DNA from: Clostridium fermenticellae
GTDB taxonomy: Bacteria; Bacillota; Clostridia; Clostridiales; Clostridiaceae
Assembly (NCBI RefSeq): GCF_003600355.1
Contig: NZ_CP032416.1
Coordinates: 1,260,183-1,324,182, forward strand
DNA: 64,000 bases
Direction: 5' to 3'
In this document: positions 54,958-63,117 of the stretch, in pieces
Position numbering within the stretch: the first letter of the stretch is position 1
Layout of the letters: the number at the start of each line of letters is the position of its first letter
The notes under the pieces: generated by a model
What the model was told of the DNA's origin: nothing
The model's input: the letters and a program-made list of their open reading frames with translations, nothing else
Databases searched by the model: none
Translations under genes and position numbers: made by a program

Positions 54958-55061
54958 ACAAAGTATTTGGTGGAAATCCAATAGCAGTTTGTGTGATGGA
55001 CAAATGGATTGATGATAAAATTATGTTAAAGGCTACTATGATTTATTCTTTAAATTACTAA
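54957..55061 (+). pseudogene. Truncated phzF-family remnant
   Basis: Read in the frame starting at 54957, the sequence gives NKVFGGNPIAVCVMDKW followed by IDDKIMLKATMIYSLNY and a stop at 55059. FGGNPxAVC near a tryptophan and a DDxxMxK segment is the N-terminal signature of PhzF-family isomerases. Only about 34 residues remain. The first ten or so (usually MKYYxVDAFT) are missing exactly where repeat copy 4 ends, and the rest of the gene is gone. It has no start codon or ribosome binding site. Interpretation as a remnant is an inference from this family pattern. Confidence 0.7.
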
Positions 55062-55078
55062 TTTCTAACTGTAAAAAT

Positions 55079-55723
55079 CTAGCCGCCTAGAGTTATATCT
55101 TGATTATCATACCATTTTAATGCTTCGTATATGTGATCTGGTTTGAAGTCTGGCCACATATCATCAATTACATAAAAATCTGAATATACAGATTGTACTG
55201 GAAGGAAACCACTAAGCCTTCTTCTGCCTCCCCACCTTATTATTAAATCTACCCTGCTTATGTCATCGGATTTTAAATATTTAGTTAAATTTTTAGTGTT
55301 ATCTTTTATATGTAATTTAATATTTGATAAGTCCCATTCCCAATCGTAGTTGACTAGAAAGTTTATTTTCATGGAACCTTTCCCAAATTTTTTTCTGTTT
55401 ATGTATGGCAGAAGTTGTTCTGGAAACATAGGAGATTTGGTGTTACCAATTACAAGTAATGAGGCATCTTCTTTTGAAAGCATATTTACAGCTTCTATAC
55501 AAGCTTTAGTGAATGATTTGGTTTGAACAGCAGGTCTTTTAGTGTTGTCAACTGTAAATCCGTAATAAGTAAGTTCTTTTACACCTAATTCTTTAAATAT
55601 TTTAAATAATTGCATACCTGGTTCAAGTCCCCTTGAATAGCCTTCTTCTTTTTTTAATCCATTACTGATTGCCCATCTCCTGTTACCATCAGGTATGATG
55701 CCTATATGATTTGGAATTCTCAC
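55079..55723 (-). CDS. Divergent undecaprenyl diphosphate synthase-family (cis-prenyltransferase) protein
   Basis: A 214-residue cis-prenyltransferase-fold protein. The diphosphate motif IPDGNRRWAISNGL and the C-terminal RWGGRRRLSGFLPVQSVYSD and MWPDF are recognisable. The normal FSTENWxRP is FTVDNTKRP and the NYGGR region is NYDWEWDL, so it is not the canonical UppS. Length (about 214) is shorter than usual (about 240-250). The housekeeping uppS is likely elsewhere, and this may make another polyprenyl or have a changed substrate. GTG 55723 follows GGAGGTG; the upstream GTG 55732 overlaps it. Confidence 0.8.
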   Translation of the reverse strand: MRIPNHIGIIPDGNRRWAISNGLKKEEGYSRGLEPGMQLFKIFKELGVKELTYYGFTVDNTKRPAVQTKSFTKACIEAVNMLSKEDASLLVIGNTKSPMFPEQLLPYINRKKFGKGSMKINFLVNYDWEWDLSNIKLHIKDNTKNLTKYLKSDDISRVDLIIRWGGRRRLSGFLPVQSVYSDFYVIDDMWPDFKPDHIYEALKWYDNQDITLGG

Positions 55724-55855
55724 ATATTTCACCTCCTTACACTTTTAATGTAATTATTGTCATAATAACAAATGTTTATACGCAATATATGTAACTCATG
55801 GATAATGCATACATCTCAAGTGGTTAATTTGAGCAAATTTTTTGTAAAAAAACTG

Positions 55856-55884
55856 TTGACAATATTCTAATGTGTAACTATAAT
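55856..55884 (+). promoter_or_regulatory. SigA-type promoter of met operon
   Basis: TTGACA (55856-55861) and TATAAT (55879-55884) with a 17-base spacer, directly before the SAM riboswitch. Confidence 0.85.
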
Positions 55885-55920
55885 AGTATTCATAACAAAA
55901 CAAGTTAATATTGAAATTCA

Positions 55921-56080
55921 CTTATCAAGAGCGGTGGAGGGACTGGCCCTATGAAACCCGGCAACCAGTATTATATTTTATAGTATAATGGTGCCAACTC
56001 CTGCGGCTACATTTGTAGCTGAGAGATGAGAAATATTAGGTTTATTTAAGCTGGAGATATTTCTTCAGCTTTTAATTTTG
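55921..56080 (+). ncRNA. SAM-I (S-box) riboswitch with terminator
   Basis: The conserved SAM-I core is present: CTTATCAAGAGCGGTGGAGG, GGCCCTATGAAACCCGGCAA and GGTGCCAACTCCTGC, ending GAGAGATGAG (to about 56030). A hairpin, AAGCTGGAGA facing TCTTCAGCTT (56048-56071), and T-rich tail follow. High SAM should terminate transcription, so metNIQ is expressed when methionine/SAM is low. Confidence 0.96.
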
Positions 56081-56128
56081 CATTTTTATATAAGGTATTT
56101 TTAAATAATTAATCTAGGGGGCATTTTA

Positions 56129-57100
56129 ATGATAGAAATAAATGGTGTAAATAAAAGTTTCGGGAAAAATCAAGTTCTGAAAGATATAAGTTTGCATGTA
56201 AATAAAGGAGAAATATTTGGAATAATAGGACAAAGTGGTGCTGGTAAATCTACACTTTTGAGGTGCTTGAATGGACTTGAAAACTATGATAATGGAAGTG
56301 TAATGATAAATGATAAAGAAATAAAAGATATGGGATCAAAAGAAATAAGAGAGTTTAGAAAAAAGCTTGGAATGATATTTCAAAATTTCAACTTGCTAAA
56401 TAGAAAGACAGTATATGAGAATGTAGCACTTCCAATGGAGGTATGGGGATATAACAAAAAAGAAATAGATAGAAAGGTTTTTAAGTTATTAGAAATTGTT
56501 GGACTTGAGGATAAGGCAAAAAGTAAGCCTAGAAATTTAAGTGGAGGACAAAAACAGAGAGTTGCAATAGCAAGGGCATTATCCCTAGATCCTGAAGTTT
56601 TATTGTGTGATGAAGCAACATCAGCATTAGATCCCAAAATCACAAAGTCGATACTTCAGCTTTTAAAACAGATAAATGATAAATTAAACATAACAATAGT
56701 AATAGTAACTCATCAAATGGAAGTAATTAAAGAAATTTGCCAGAGGGTTGCAATTATGGAAAATGGGCAAATAAAAGATGTGGGAAATGTAGAAGAATTA
56801 TTCTTAAAGCCAAATAGCAATTTAAAGAACTTATTAGGTGAAGATAAAATTCTCCCTGAAACAGGAGTTAATATAAGAATATTCTTTCCTAAAGAGATCA
56901 GTAAGAGAAGTATAATAACATCTATGGCAAGAGAACTTGATATAGATATTTCAATAGTCTGGGGAAAACTTGAAAAATTCAGAAATGATGTACTTGGAAG
57001 TCTCGTAATAAATTTTGAAGAAGAATATAAAGATAAGATATGTGAATTCTTATCATCAAAAAATATAAAATGGGAGGTAGAACAAAATGGATTTAATTAA
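56129..57100 (+). CDS. metN: Methionine ABC transporter, ATP-binding protein
   Basis: A 323-residue ATPase. Walker A is GQSGAGKST, the signature is LSGGQKQRVAIARAL, and Walker B LLCDEATSALDP. The C-terminal NIL/ACT-like domain (about 245-323) senses methionine for trans-inhibition in E. coli MetN. It overlaps metI by 14 bases. The gene is under the SAM-I riboswitch. Confidence 0.95.
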   Translation: MIEINGVNKSFGKNQVLKDISLHVNKGEIFGIIGQSGAGKSTLLRCLNGLENYDNGSVMINDKEIKDMGSKEIREFRKKLGMIFQNFNLLNRKTVYENVALPMEVWGYNKKEIDRKVFKLLEIVGLEDKAKSKPRNLSGGQKQRVAIARALSLDPEVLLCDEATSALDPKITKSILQLLKQINDKLNITIVIVTHQMEVIKEICQRVAIMENGQIKDVGNVEELFLKPNSNLKNLLGEDKILPETGVNIRIFFPKEISKRSIITSMARELDIDISIVWGKLEKFRNDVLGSLVINFEEEYKDKICEFLSSKNIKWEVEQNGFN

Positions 57101-57734
57101 TCAAGTATTATTACCGGCCTTTGGCGAAACATTATATATGGTATTTGTATCTACAATAATAGCAGTATTAATTGCATTTATTCCATCTATTGTACTTATA
57201 ATAACTGATGAAAGAGGATTAAGGCCTAATAAAGCAGTAAATAAGATTTTAGGAGTTATAGTTAATATTTTAAGATCATTTCCATTTATTATATTAATGG
57301 TTGCTATATTGCCTTTCACAAAAGTTATTGTAGGTACAACTATTGGAACAACTGCCGCTATAGTACCAATGACAATAGCAGCAGCACCTTTTGCAACTAG
57401 AGTAATAGAGTCATCACTTAAGGAAGTAGATCCAGGAGTGATAGAAGCTGCAAAATCATTTGGGGCAAGTGATCTTCAAATTGTATTTAAGGTTATGATC
57501 AAGGAGTCTCTTCCATCAATTGTACTTGGCATAACGCTCACTATAATAAGTGTTATAGGTTGTTCAGCTATGGCTGGTGCTATAGGTGGAGGCGGCCTTG
57601 GAGATGTGGCCATAAAATATGGATATTATAGATTCCAAACGGATGTAATGATGTATACAGTAGTAATACTTATAGTATTAGTAGAAATTCTTCAGGGAAT
57701 AGGAAATTTGTTGTATAGATACTTAATAAAATAG
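57087..57734 (+). CDS. metI: Methionine ABC transporter, permease
   Basis: A 215-residue membrane permease with five hydrophobic segments and the EAA loop IEAAKSFGASDLQIVFKVMI that docks on MetN. VVNILRSFPFIILMVAI-type sequence (IVNILRSFPFIILMV) is typical. Starts 14 bases before metN ends, with its site inside metN. Confidence 0.95.
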   Translation: MDLINQVLLPAFGETLYMVFVSTIIAVLIAFIPSIVLIITDERGLRPNKAVNKILGVIVNILRSFPFIILMVAILPFTKVIVGTTIGTTAAIVPMTIAAAPFATRVIESSLKEVDPGVIEAAKSFGASDLQIVFKVMIKESLPSIVLGITLTIISVIGCSAMAGAIGGGGLGDVAIKYGYYRFQTDVMMYTVVILIVLVEILQGIGNLLYRYLIK

Positions 57735-57756
57735 ACATTTAAGGGGGAAGATAAAA

Positions 57757-58578
57757 ATGAAAAAATTTCAAAAGATTGGTGCACTTGTGTTAACAGCATC
57801 ATTATTAATTAGTGTTGTTGGCTGCAGCTCAAGCAGCAGTTCAAAGTCAACTGCATCTGATGACAAAAAAACAATAATTGTCGGTGATACACCAGTACCA
57901 GCAACAGAGGTTCTAAAAAAGATAGAACCAATATTAGCAAAGAAAGGATATAAACTGCAGATAAAGGAATTCACAGATTATGTAACTCCAAATACTGCAC
58001 TTGCAAATAAGGAGATCGATGCAAATTTGTATCAGCACATACCTTATCTTGAAAATTTCAACAAACAAAAACATACTGATTTAACTTATACTGCAAAAGT
58101 TTTTATAGCACCTATGGCAGTTTACTCAAAAAAAGTAAAAAAGCTTGATGAATTAAGAAATGGTGCGGTAATCGCAGTACCAAATGATCCAACTAATGAA
58201 GCAAGGGCTCTTAAATTATTACAAAAAGCCGGGTTAATAAAACTTAAGGGTAATGATACTGTTACTAAAATAGATATAACTGAGAATAAGAAGAATATAC
58301 AGATAAAGGAATTAGATGCTCCGCAGCTTCCAAGAGCGCTTAATGATGTAGATGCATCTGTTATAAATACAAATTATGCTCTTCAGGCAAATTTAAATCC
58401 TACTAAAAATTCTATATATACTGAAGATAAAACTTCATCTTATGTAAATATTCTTGCAGTTAGAAAAGAAGACAAAGATAAGCCTTATATAAAAGCATTG
58501 TCAGAGGCTTTAAATTCTCCTGAACTTAAAAAATTCATACAGGAAAAATACAAGGGAACATTGATTCCGACTTTCTAA
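57757..58578 (+). CDS. metQ: Methionine-binding lipoprotein MetQ, first of three
   Basis: A 273-residue lipoprotein. The signal peptide leads to the lipobox region SVVGC near residue 22. The NlpA/MetQ fold shows IIVGDTPVPATEVL, DYVTPNTALANKEIDANLYQ, VPNDPTNEARALKLL and ELDAPQLPRALNDVDASVIN. It captures extracellular methionine for MetNI. It is the first of three paralogues in a row. Confidence 0.93.
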   Translation: MKKFQKIGALVLTASLLISVVGCSSSSSSKSTASDDKKTIIVGDTPVPATEVLKKIEPILAKKGYKLQIKEFTDYVTPNTALANKEIDANLYQHIPYLENFNKQKHTDLTYTAKVFIAPMAVYSKKVKKLDELRNGAVIAVPNDPTNEARALKLLQKAGLIKLKGNDTVTKIDITENKKNIQIKELDAPQLPRALNDVDASVINTNYALQANLNPTKNSIYTEDKTSSYVNILAVRKEDKDKPYIKALSEALNSPELKKFIQEKYKGTLIPTF

Positions 58579-58652
58579 AGAAGAAAATTCGTATTAAATC
58601 AGGGGCAAGTGAATTTAGTATGAATTATAAATAATAAAGGGGGCAAATATAA

Positions 58653-59468
58653 ATGAAAAAAATATCAACAATTATTTTGACGTTTGTATTATTATTCAGT
58701 CTGGCTGGATGTGAAAATACAAGTTCAAATAATTCGGGTTCAAAAGATCAAAATAAGAAGACAATTGTAGTTGGTGGAACACCAGTACCTTCCGTAGAAG
58801 TTTTAAATCAGTTAAAACCTATTTTAAAGAAAAAAGGATACGATTTACAGGTAAAAGAATTTACGGATTATGTAACTCCAAATACTGCCTTAACAAGTAA
58901 GAGTATAGATGCAAACCTATATCAGCATATCCCTTATTTGGAACAGTATAATAAGGAGAAACACACGGATCTTACTTATACTGCTAAAGTATATATATTA
59001 CCTATGGCTGTTTATTCAAAAAAGGTTAAAAATATGAATGAATTGAAAAATGGTGCAGTAATTGCAATTCCAAATGATCCAACAAATGAAACAAGAGCGC
59101 TTAAACTTCTTGAAAAGGGTGGTCTCATAAAGTTAAAGAATGGGGATGCTTTAACTAAACTTGATATAACAGAAAACAAGAAGAATATACAGGTAAAGGA
59201 ATTAGATGCACCACAACTTCCGAGGGCATTGGATGATGCAGATGCAGCTGTTATAAATACGAATTATGCGCTTCAGGCAAAATTGAATCCAGTTAAAGAT
59301 TCAATACTTATTGAGGATAAAAATTCACCATATATAAATGTACTGGTAGTTAGAAAAGAAGATAAGGATAAACCATATATAAAGGCTTTAAATGAGGCAT
59401 TGAATTCACCAGAAATTAAAAAATTTATTGAAGAAAAATATAAGGGTACAGTTATTACTGCTTTTTAA
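58653..59468 (+). CDS. Methionine-binding lipoprotein MetQ, second of three
   Basis: A 271-residue paralogue of the preceding metQ, with lipobox LAGC near residue 19 and the same framework (VVGGTPVPSVEVLNQL, DYVTPNTALTSKSIDANLYQ, IPNDPTNETRALKLL, ELDAPQLPRALDDADAAVIN). It has its own GGGGGC site 74 bases downstream of the first. It is closer to MetQ 1 than to MetQ 3 in the residues compared. Confidence 0.9.
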   Translation: MKKISTIILTFVLLFSLAGCENTSSNNSGSKDQNKKTIVVGGTPVPSVEVLNQLKPILKKKGYDLQVKEFTDYVTPNTALTSKSIDANLYQHIPYLEQYNKEKHTDLTYTAKVYILPMAVYSKKVKNMNELKNGAVIAIPNDPTNETRALKLLEKGGLIKLKNGDALTKLDITENKKNIQVKELDAPQLPRALDDADAAVINTNYALQAKLNPVKDSILIEDKNSPYINVLVVRKEDKDKPYIKALNEALNSPEIKKFIEEKYKGTVITAF

Positions 59469-59496
59469 ACAAATGTTATTTTAAGGGGGAAATAAT

Positions 59497-60312
59497 ATGA
59501 AAAAAATATTATCTATTATTCTATCAGTCTTAGTATTGTCAGTAGTTTTTACTGGCTGTGGAAATACTTCTACCAAGGATAACCCGGCAAGTAAGGAAAA
59601 GAAAGTTATAAAAATTGGAGCAAGCCCGGTACCTCATGCAGAGATATTAAAAAAGGTTAAGCCTATACTTGCCAAAGAAGGTTATGACCTTCAGATAAAA
59701 GAATTTACAGACTATGTAACACCAAATACAGCACTTGATTCAGGAGAAATAGATGCTAATTTCTTTCAGCACATACCATACCTGGAAAAATTTAATCAAG
59801 AAAAACACACTGATCTTGTGTATACTGTGAAGGTACATTTGGAGCCAATGGGAATTTATTCTAAAAAGGTTAAGGATATAAAAGATTTAAAGGATGGTGC
59901 AGTAATTGCGGTACCGAATGATCCAACTAATGAAGCAAGGGCATTAAAGGTACTTCAGAAATCTGGACTCATAAAAGTAAAGGATGGAGAACTTATTTCC
60001 AAAACAGATATAACTGAGAATAAGAAAAATATACAAATAAAAGAATTAGATGCACCACAGCTTCCAAGGGTATTAGGTGATGTAGATGCTGCTGTAATAA
60101 ATTCAAATTTTGCAATAGAAGCAAATCTTAATCCAACTAAAGACGCAATAGCAATAGAAGCAAAAGATTCACCATATGCTAATGTTATAGTAGTAAGGGC
60201 TAAAGATAAGAATAAGGATTTTGTTAAGGCACTGGATAAGGCAATAACATCTCCAGAAATCAAAAAATTCATAGAAGAAAAATACAAAGGAAGTATAATT
60301 CCTTCATTTTAG
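59497..60312 (+). CDS. Methionine-binding lipoprotein MetQ, third of three
   Basis: A 271-residue paralogue, with lipobox FTGC near residue 21. The framework is retained (IKIGASPVPHAEILKKV, DYVTPNTALDSGEIDANFFQ, VPNDPTNEARALKVL, ELDAPQLPRVLGDVDAAVIN), but it has SPVPHAEIL where the others have TPVP, and EPMGIYSKKVKD. It may have a different ligand preference, for example D-methionine or a dipeptide as reported for other MetQ/GmpC relatives. Followed by a terminator. Confidence 0.9.
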   Translation: MKKILSIILSVLVLSVVFTGCGNTSTKDNPASKEKKVIKIGASPVPHAEILKKVKPILAKEGYDLQIKEFTDYVTPNTALDSGEIDANFFQHIPYLEKFNQEKHTDLVYTVKVHLEPMGIYSKKVKDIKDLKDGAVIAVPNDPTNEARALKVLQKSGLIKVKDGELISKTDITENKKNIQIKELDAPQLPRVLGDVDAAVINSNFAIEANLNPTKDAIAIEAKDSPYANVIVVRAKDKNKDFVKALDKAITSPEIKKFIEEKYKGSIIPSF

Positions 60313-60325
60313 AATATGATTTAAA

Positions 60326-60378
60326 AATAAGAGGATTATTGGTATTCAAATATACCTGTAGTCCTCTATTTTAATTTG
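60326..60378 (+). terminator. Terminator after metQ cluster
   Basis: AAATAAGAGGA and TCCTCTATTTT form the base of a longer imperfect hairpin whose upper part pairs TGGTAT with ATATACC, then T-rich sequence. Confidence 0.75.
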
Positions 60379-60445
60379 TATTTTTTTATTATAAAATAAT
60401 AATAAGGCAAGTTTTCACTAAACTGCATGCGGGGGAGGTAAAAAT

Positions 60446-61843
60446 GTGGGATTTAGAGTAGAGGAAGATTTACTTGGTAAAAAGAATATAGAGGATTCAG
60501 TTTATTTTGGGATAAATACTCAAAGGGCTCTCGAAAATTTTGATTTAGGAAGCAAAAGTGTAAATCTGGATTTAATTAAAGACATTGCACTTATAAAAAA
60601 AGCAGCTGCTATAGTAAATAGTAATTTAAAAGAGCTTGCAGAGGATAAAGCTCATGCAATAATAATTGCCAGTGAGGAAGTAATTGATGGAAAACTTGAT
60701 GATCAATTTAAAATAAGTGCATTTCAAGGTGGTGCTGGTACATCTACAAATATGAATGTAAATGAAGTTATAACAAATAGGGCTATAGAGATACTAGGAG
60801 GGAAAAGAGGAGAATATAATATTATACATCCTTTAAATAATGTAAATATGTCTCAGTCAACCAATGATGTATATCCTACAGCTCTTAGGATTACTGCGAT
60901 AAGAAAGATAAGAAAATTGAGTTCATGTATTGCTGAACTTCAGGAAGAATTACAGAAAAAAGAAAATGAATTTTCTGATGTGATAAAACTTGGAAGGACT
61001 CAGTTGATGGATGCGCTGCCTATAATGGTAGGGCAGGAATTTGGCGCATATGCTAAAGCAATTGCAAGGGATAGGTGGAGGATTTATAAAGTAGAAGAAA
61101 GACTTAGAGAAGTAAATATTGGTGGAACTGCAATAGGTACTGGATTAAATGCTACAAACAAATTCATATATATGATAACAGATGTACTTCAAGATTTGAC
61201 TGGTTTTGGAATAGCGAGATCAGATTATCCTATAGATGTAACCCAGAATTGTGATGTGTTTGTTGAAGTCTCTGGACTTTTAAAGTCTCTTTCTGTAAAT
61301 TTAATTAAAATATCAAATGATTTAAGGCTTTTAAATTCTGGACCGAGAGGAGGAATTAGTGAAATTGTCTTACCAGAAGTTCAAGCAGGATCCACTATAA
61401 TGCCTGGTAAGGTTAATCCTGTTATAGCGGAAATGATTGCTCAAGTTGGTATGAGAGTTATAGCAAATGATACTGCAATTACAATGGCAAGCGCATCTGG
61501 ACAGCTTGAATTGAATGCATTTACTCCATTGATTGCAGAGAGCTTGCTTGATTCACTCGAACTTCTATGCAGGGCAATTAATGTATTTAATGAAAAATGT
61601 ATTAAAGATATAAAGGTAAATGCTGCAAATTGCCGTAAAAATCTTGAGAGATCTACCTCTCTTATAACAGCGCTTGTAAAATATATAGGATATGATACTG
61701 CAAGCAAAATTGTACAAAAATCGATAAAAGAAGATAAAACTATAAAAGAGATTTTAATTGAGGAAAATACATTAAGCAGAGAAAAAATAGAGGAAATAAT
61801 GAATCCTTTTGTACTAACAAAGCCTGGTATACCAGGAAAATAG
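60446..61843 (+). CDS. aspA: Aspartate ammonia-lyase (aspartase)
   Basis: A 465-residue aspartase/fumarase-family enzyme. GGAGTSTNMNVNEVI, the STNDVYPTALRI motif and the catalytic-loop signature AGSTIMPGKVNPVIAEM are clear. It converts aspartate to fumarate and ammonia. The family's fumarases and argininosuccinate lyases differ in the N-terminal motif RVEEDLLG, which supports AspA. The C-terminal KPGIPGK is aspartase-like. GTG 60446 follows GGGGGAGGT; an ATG two bases before is out of frame. hydF starts immediately after. Confidence 0.92.
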   Translation: MGFRVEEDLLGKKNIEDSVYFGINTQRALENFDLGSKSVNLDLIKDIALIKKAAAIVNSNLKELAEDKAHAIIIASEEVIDGKLDDQFKISAFQGGAGTSTNMNVNEVITNRAIEILGGKRGEYNIIHPLNNVNMSQSTNDVYPTALRITAIRKIRKLSSCIAELQEELQKKENEFSDVIKLGRTQLMDALPIMVGQEFGAYAKAIARDRWRIYKVEERLREVNIGGTAIGTGLNATNKFIYMITDVLQDLTGFGIARSDYPIDVTQNCDVFVEVSGLLKSLSVNLIKISNDLRLLNSGPRGGISEIVLPEVQAGSTIMPGKVNPVIAEMIAQVGMRVIANDTAITMASASGQLELNAFTPLIAESLLDSLELLCRAINVFNEKCIKDIKVNAANCRKNLERSTSLITALVKYIGYDTASKIVQKSIKEDKTIKEILIEENTLSREKIEEIMNPFVLTKPGIPGK

Positions 61844-61854
61844 GAGGTAATATG

Positions 61855-63084
61855 ATGAGCTTAAATGAATCACCACGTTCTGTAAGAGTACATATAGCAC
61901 TTTTCGGACGAAGAAATGCGGGAAAATCAAGTATTATTAATGCCATAACAGATCAAGATACGGCTATAGTATCAGATGTTCAAGGTACAACTACAGACCC
62001 TGTTTATAAATCAATGGAAATACTTCCGATAGGTCCATGTGTAATAATAGATACTGCAGGTCTTGATGATGAAGGAGAACTTGGAAAACTTAGGCGTGAA
62101 AAGACTATTGAAGTTCTAAATAAAACTGATATAGCACTTGTTGTAGTGGATTCAACTATTGGAATTACAGATTATGATAAATATATAATTAAACAGATAA
62201 ATGATAAAAAGCTTCCATTTATACTGGTATTTAATAAGGCCGATATATCAAAAGTTAGAGCAGGATATGTAGACAGTATAAAAAATGAATTTAATGTACC
62301 TGCTGTGGGTGTATCAGCGCTTACTAAAGAAGGAATAAAAGAACTGAAAAATCAAATAATAAATATAATGCCTGAAGATGAAGATAAATTCAGAATAATT
62401 GGAGATTTAGTAAAGCCTGGAGATTTTGTTATACTTGTTACACCAATAGACAAAGCGGCACCAAAGGGAAGACTTATACTCCCGCAGCAGCAAACAATAA
62501 GAGATGTTTTGGAAAGTGATGCTTCTGCAATTGTTACGAAGGAATATGAACTCAGGGAGACTCTTCAGAATTTATCTAAAAAACCTAGAATGGTTGTTAC
62601 CGATTCACAGGTTTTTTTGAAAGTTGCGGCAGATACTCCAAAGGATATCTTGATGACATCATTTTCTATATTATTTGCGAGATATAAAGGCGATTTGGTA
62701 GAACTTATAAAAGGAGCTAAAGCAATAAAGAAATTAAAAGACAATGATAAGGTACTTGTTGCTGAAGGCTGTACCCATCATAGACAATCAGATGATATAG
62801 GAAAGGTTAAGATACCTAGGTGGATAAGGCAGATAACTGGAAAGAAAATTGATTTTGAGTTTTCATCCGGTAATTCATTTACAAATGAAATAAAAAAATA
62901 TTCATTAATAGTTCATTGTGGAGGATGTATGTTAAATAGAACTTCTATGTTGTATAGAATTAACATGGCTAAAGAATTTGGAGTACCTATAGTAAACTAT
63001 GGAATATTAATTGCATATGTACAGGGGATACTCGACAGGGCACTTAAACCATTTCCCTTAGCTAAAATGGTATGGGATGAATAA
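61855..63084 (+). CDS. hydF: [FeFe]-hydrogenase H-cluster maturation GTPase HydF
   Basis: A 409-residue maturase. The GTPase domain has P-loop GRRNAGKSSIINAI, the G3 region DTAGLDDEGELGKLR and NKAD (VFNKADISKV). The C-terminal cluster-binding domain has the CTHHRQSDD motif and the HCGGCMLN pair that holds the [4Fe-4S] cluster. HydF is the scaffold that carries the 2Fe subcluster to the hydrogenase. ATG 61855 is preferred; ATG 61852 is adjacent and too close to GGAGG, but either is possible. hydE and hydG are not visible in the window. It immediately follows aspA. Confidence 0.95.
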   Translation: MSLNESPRSVRVHIALFGRRNAGKSSIINAITDQDTAIVSDVQGTTTDPVYKSMEILPIGPCVIIDTAGLDDEGELGKLRREKTIEVLNKTDIALVVVDSTIGITDYDKYIIKQINDKKLPFILVFNKADISKVRAGYVDSIKNEFNVPAVGVSALTKEGIKELKNQIINIMPEDEDKFRIIGDLVKPGDFVILVTPIDKAAPKGRLILPQQQTIRDVLESDASAIVTKEYELRETLQNLSKKPRMVVTDSQVFLKVAADTPKDILMTSFSILFARYKGDLVELIKGAKAIKKLKDNDKVLVAEGCTHHRQSDDIGKVKIPRWIRQITGKKIDFEFSSGNSFTNEIKKYSLIVHCGGCMLNRTSMLYRINMAKEFGVPIVNYGILIAYVQGILDRALKPFPLAKMVWDE

Positions 63085-63117
63085 ATTTTTATAAATAATA
63101 AATGAGGAGGATTAATA

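Noticed and set aside
55610-55640. tRNA-like T-arm (GGTTCAAGTCC)
   Set aside because: It is inside the coding region of the UppS-like gene; no acceptor or anticodon stem could be matched around it.
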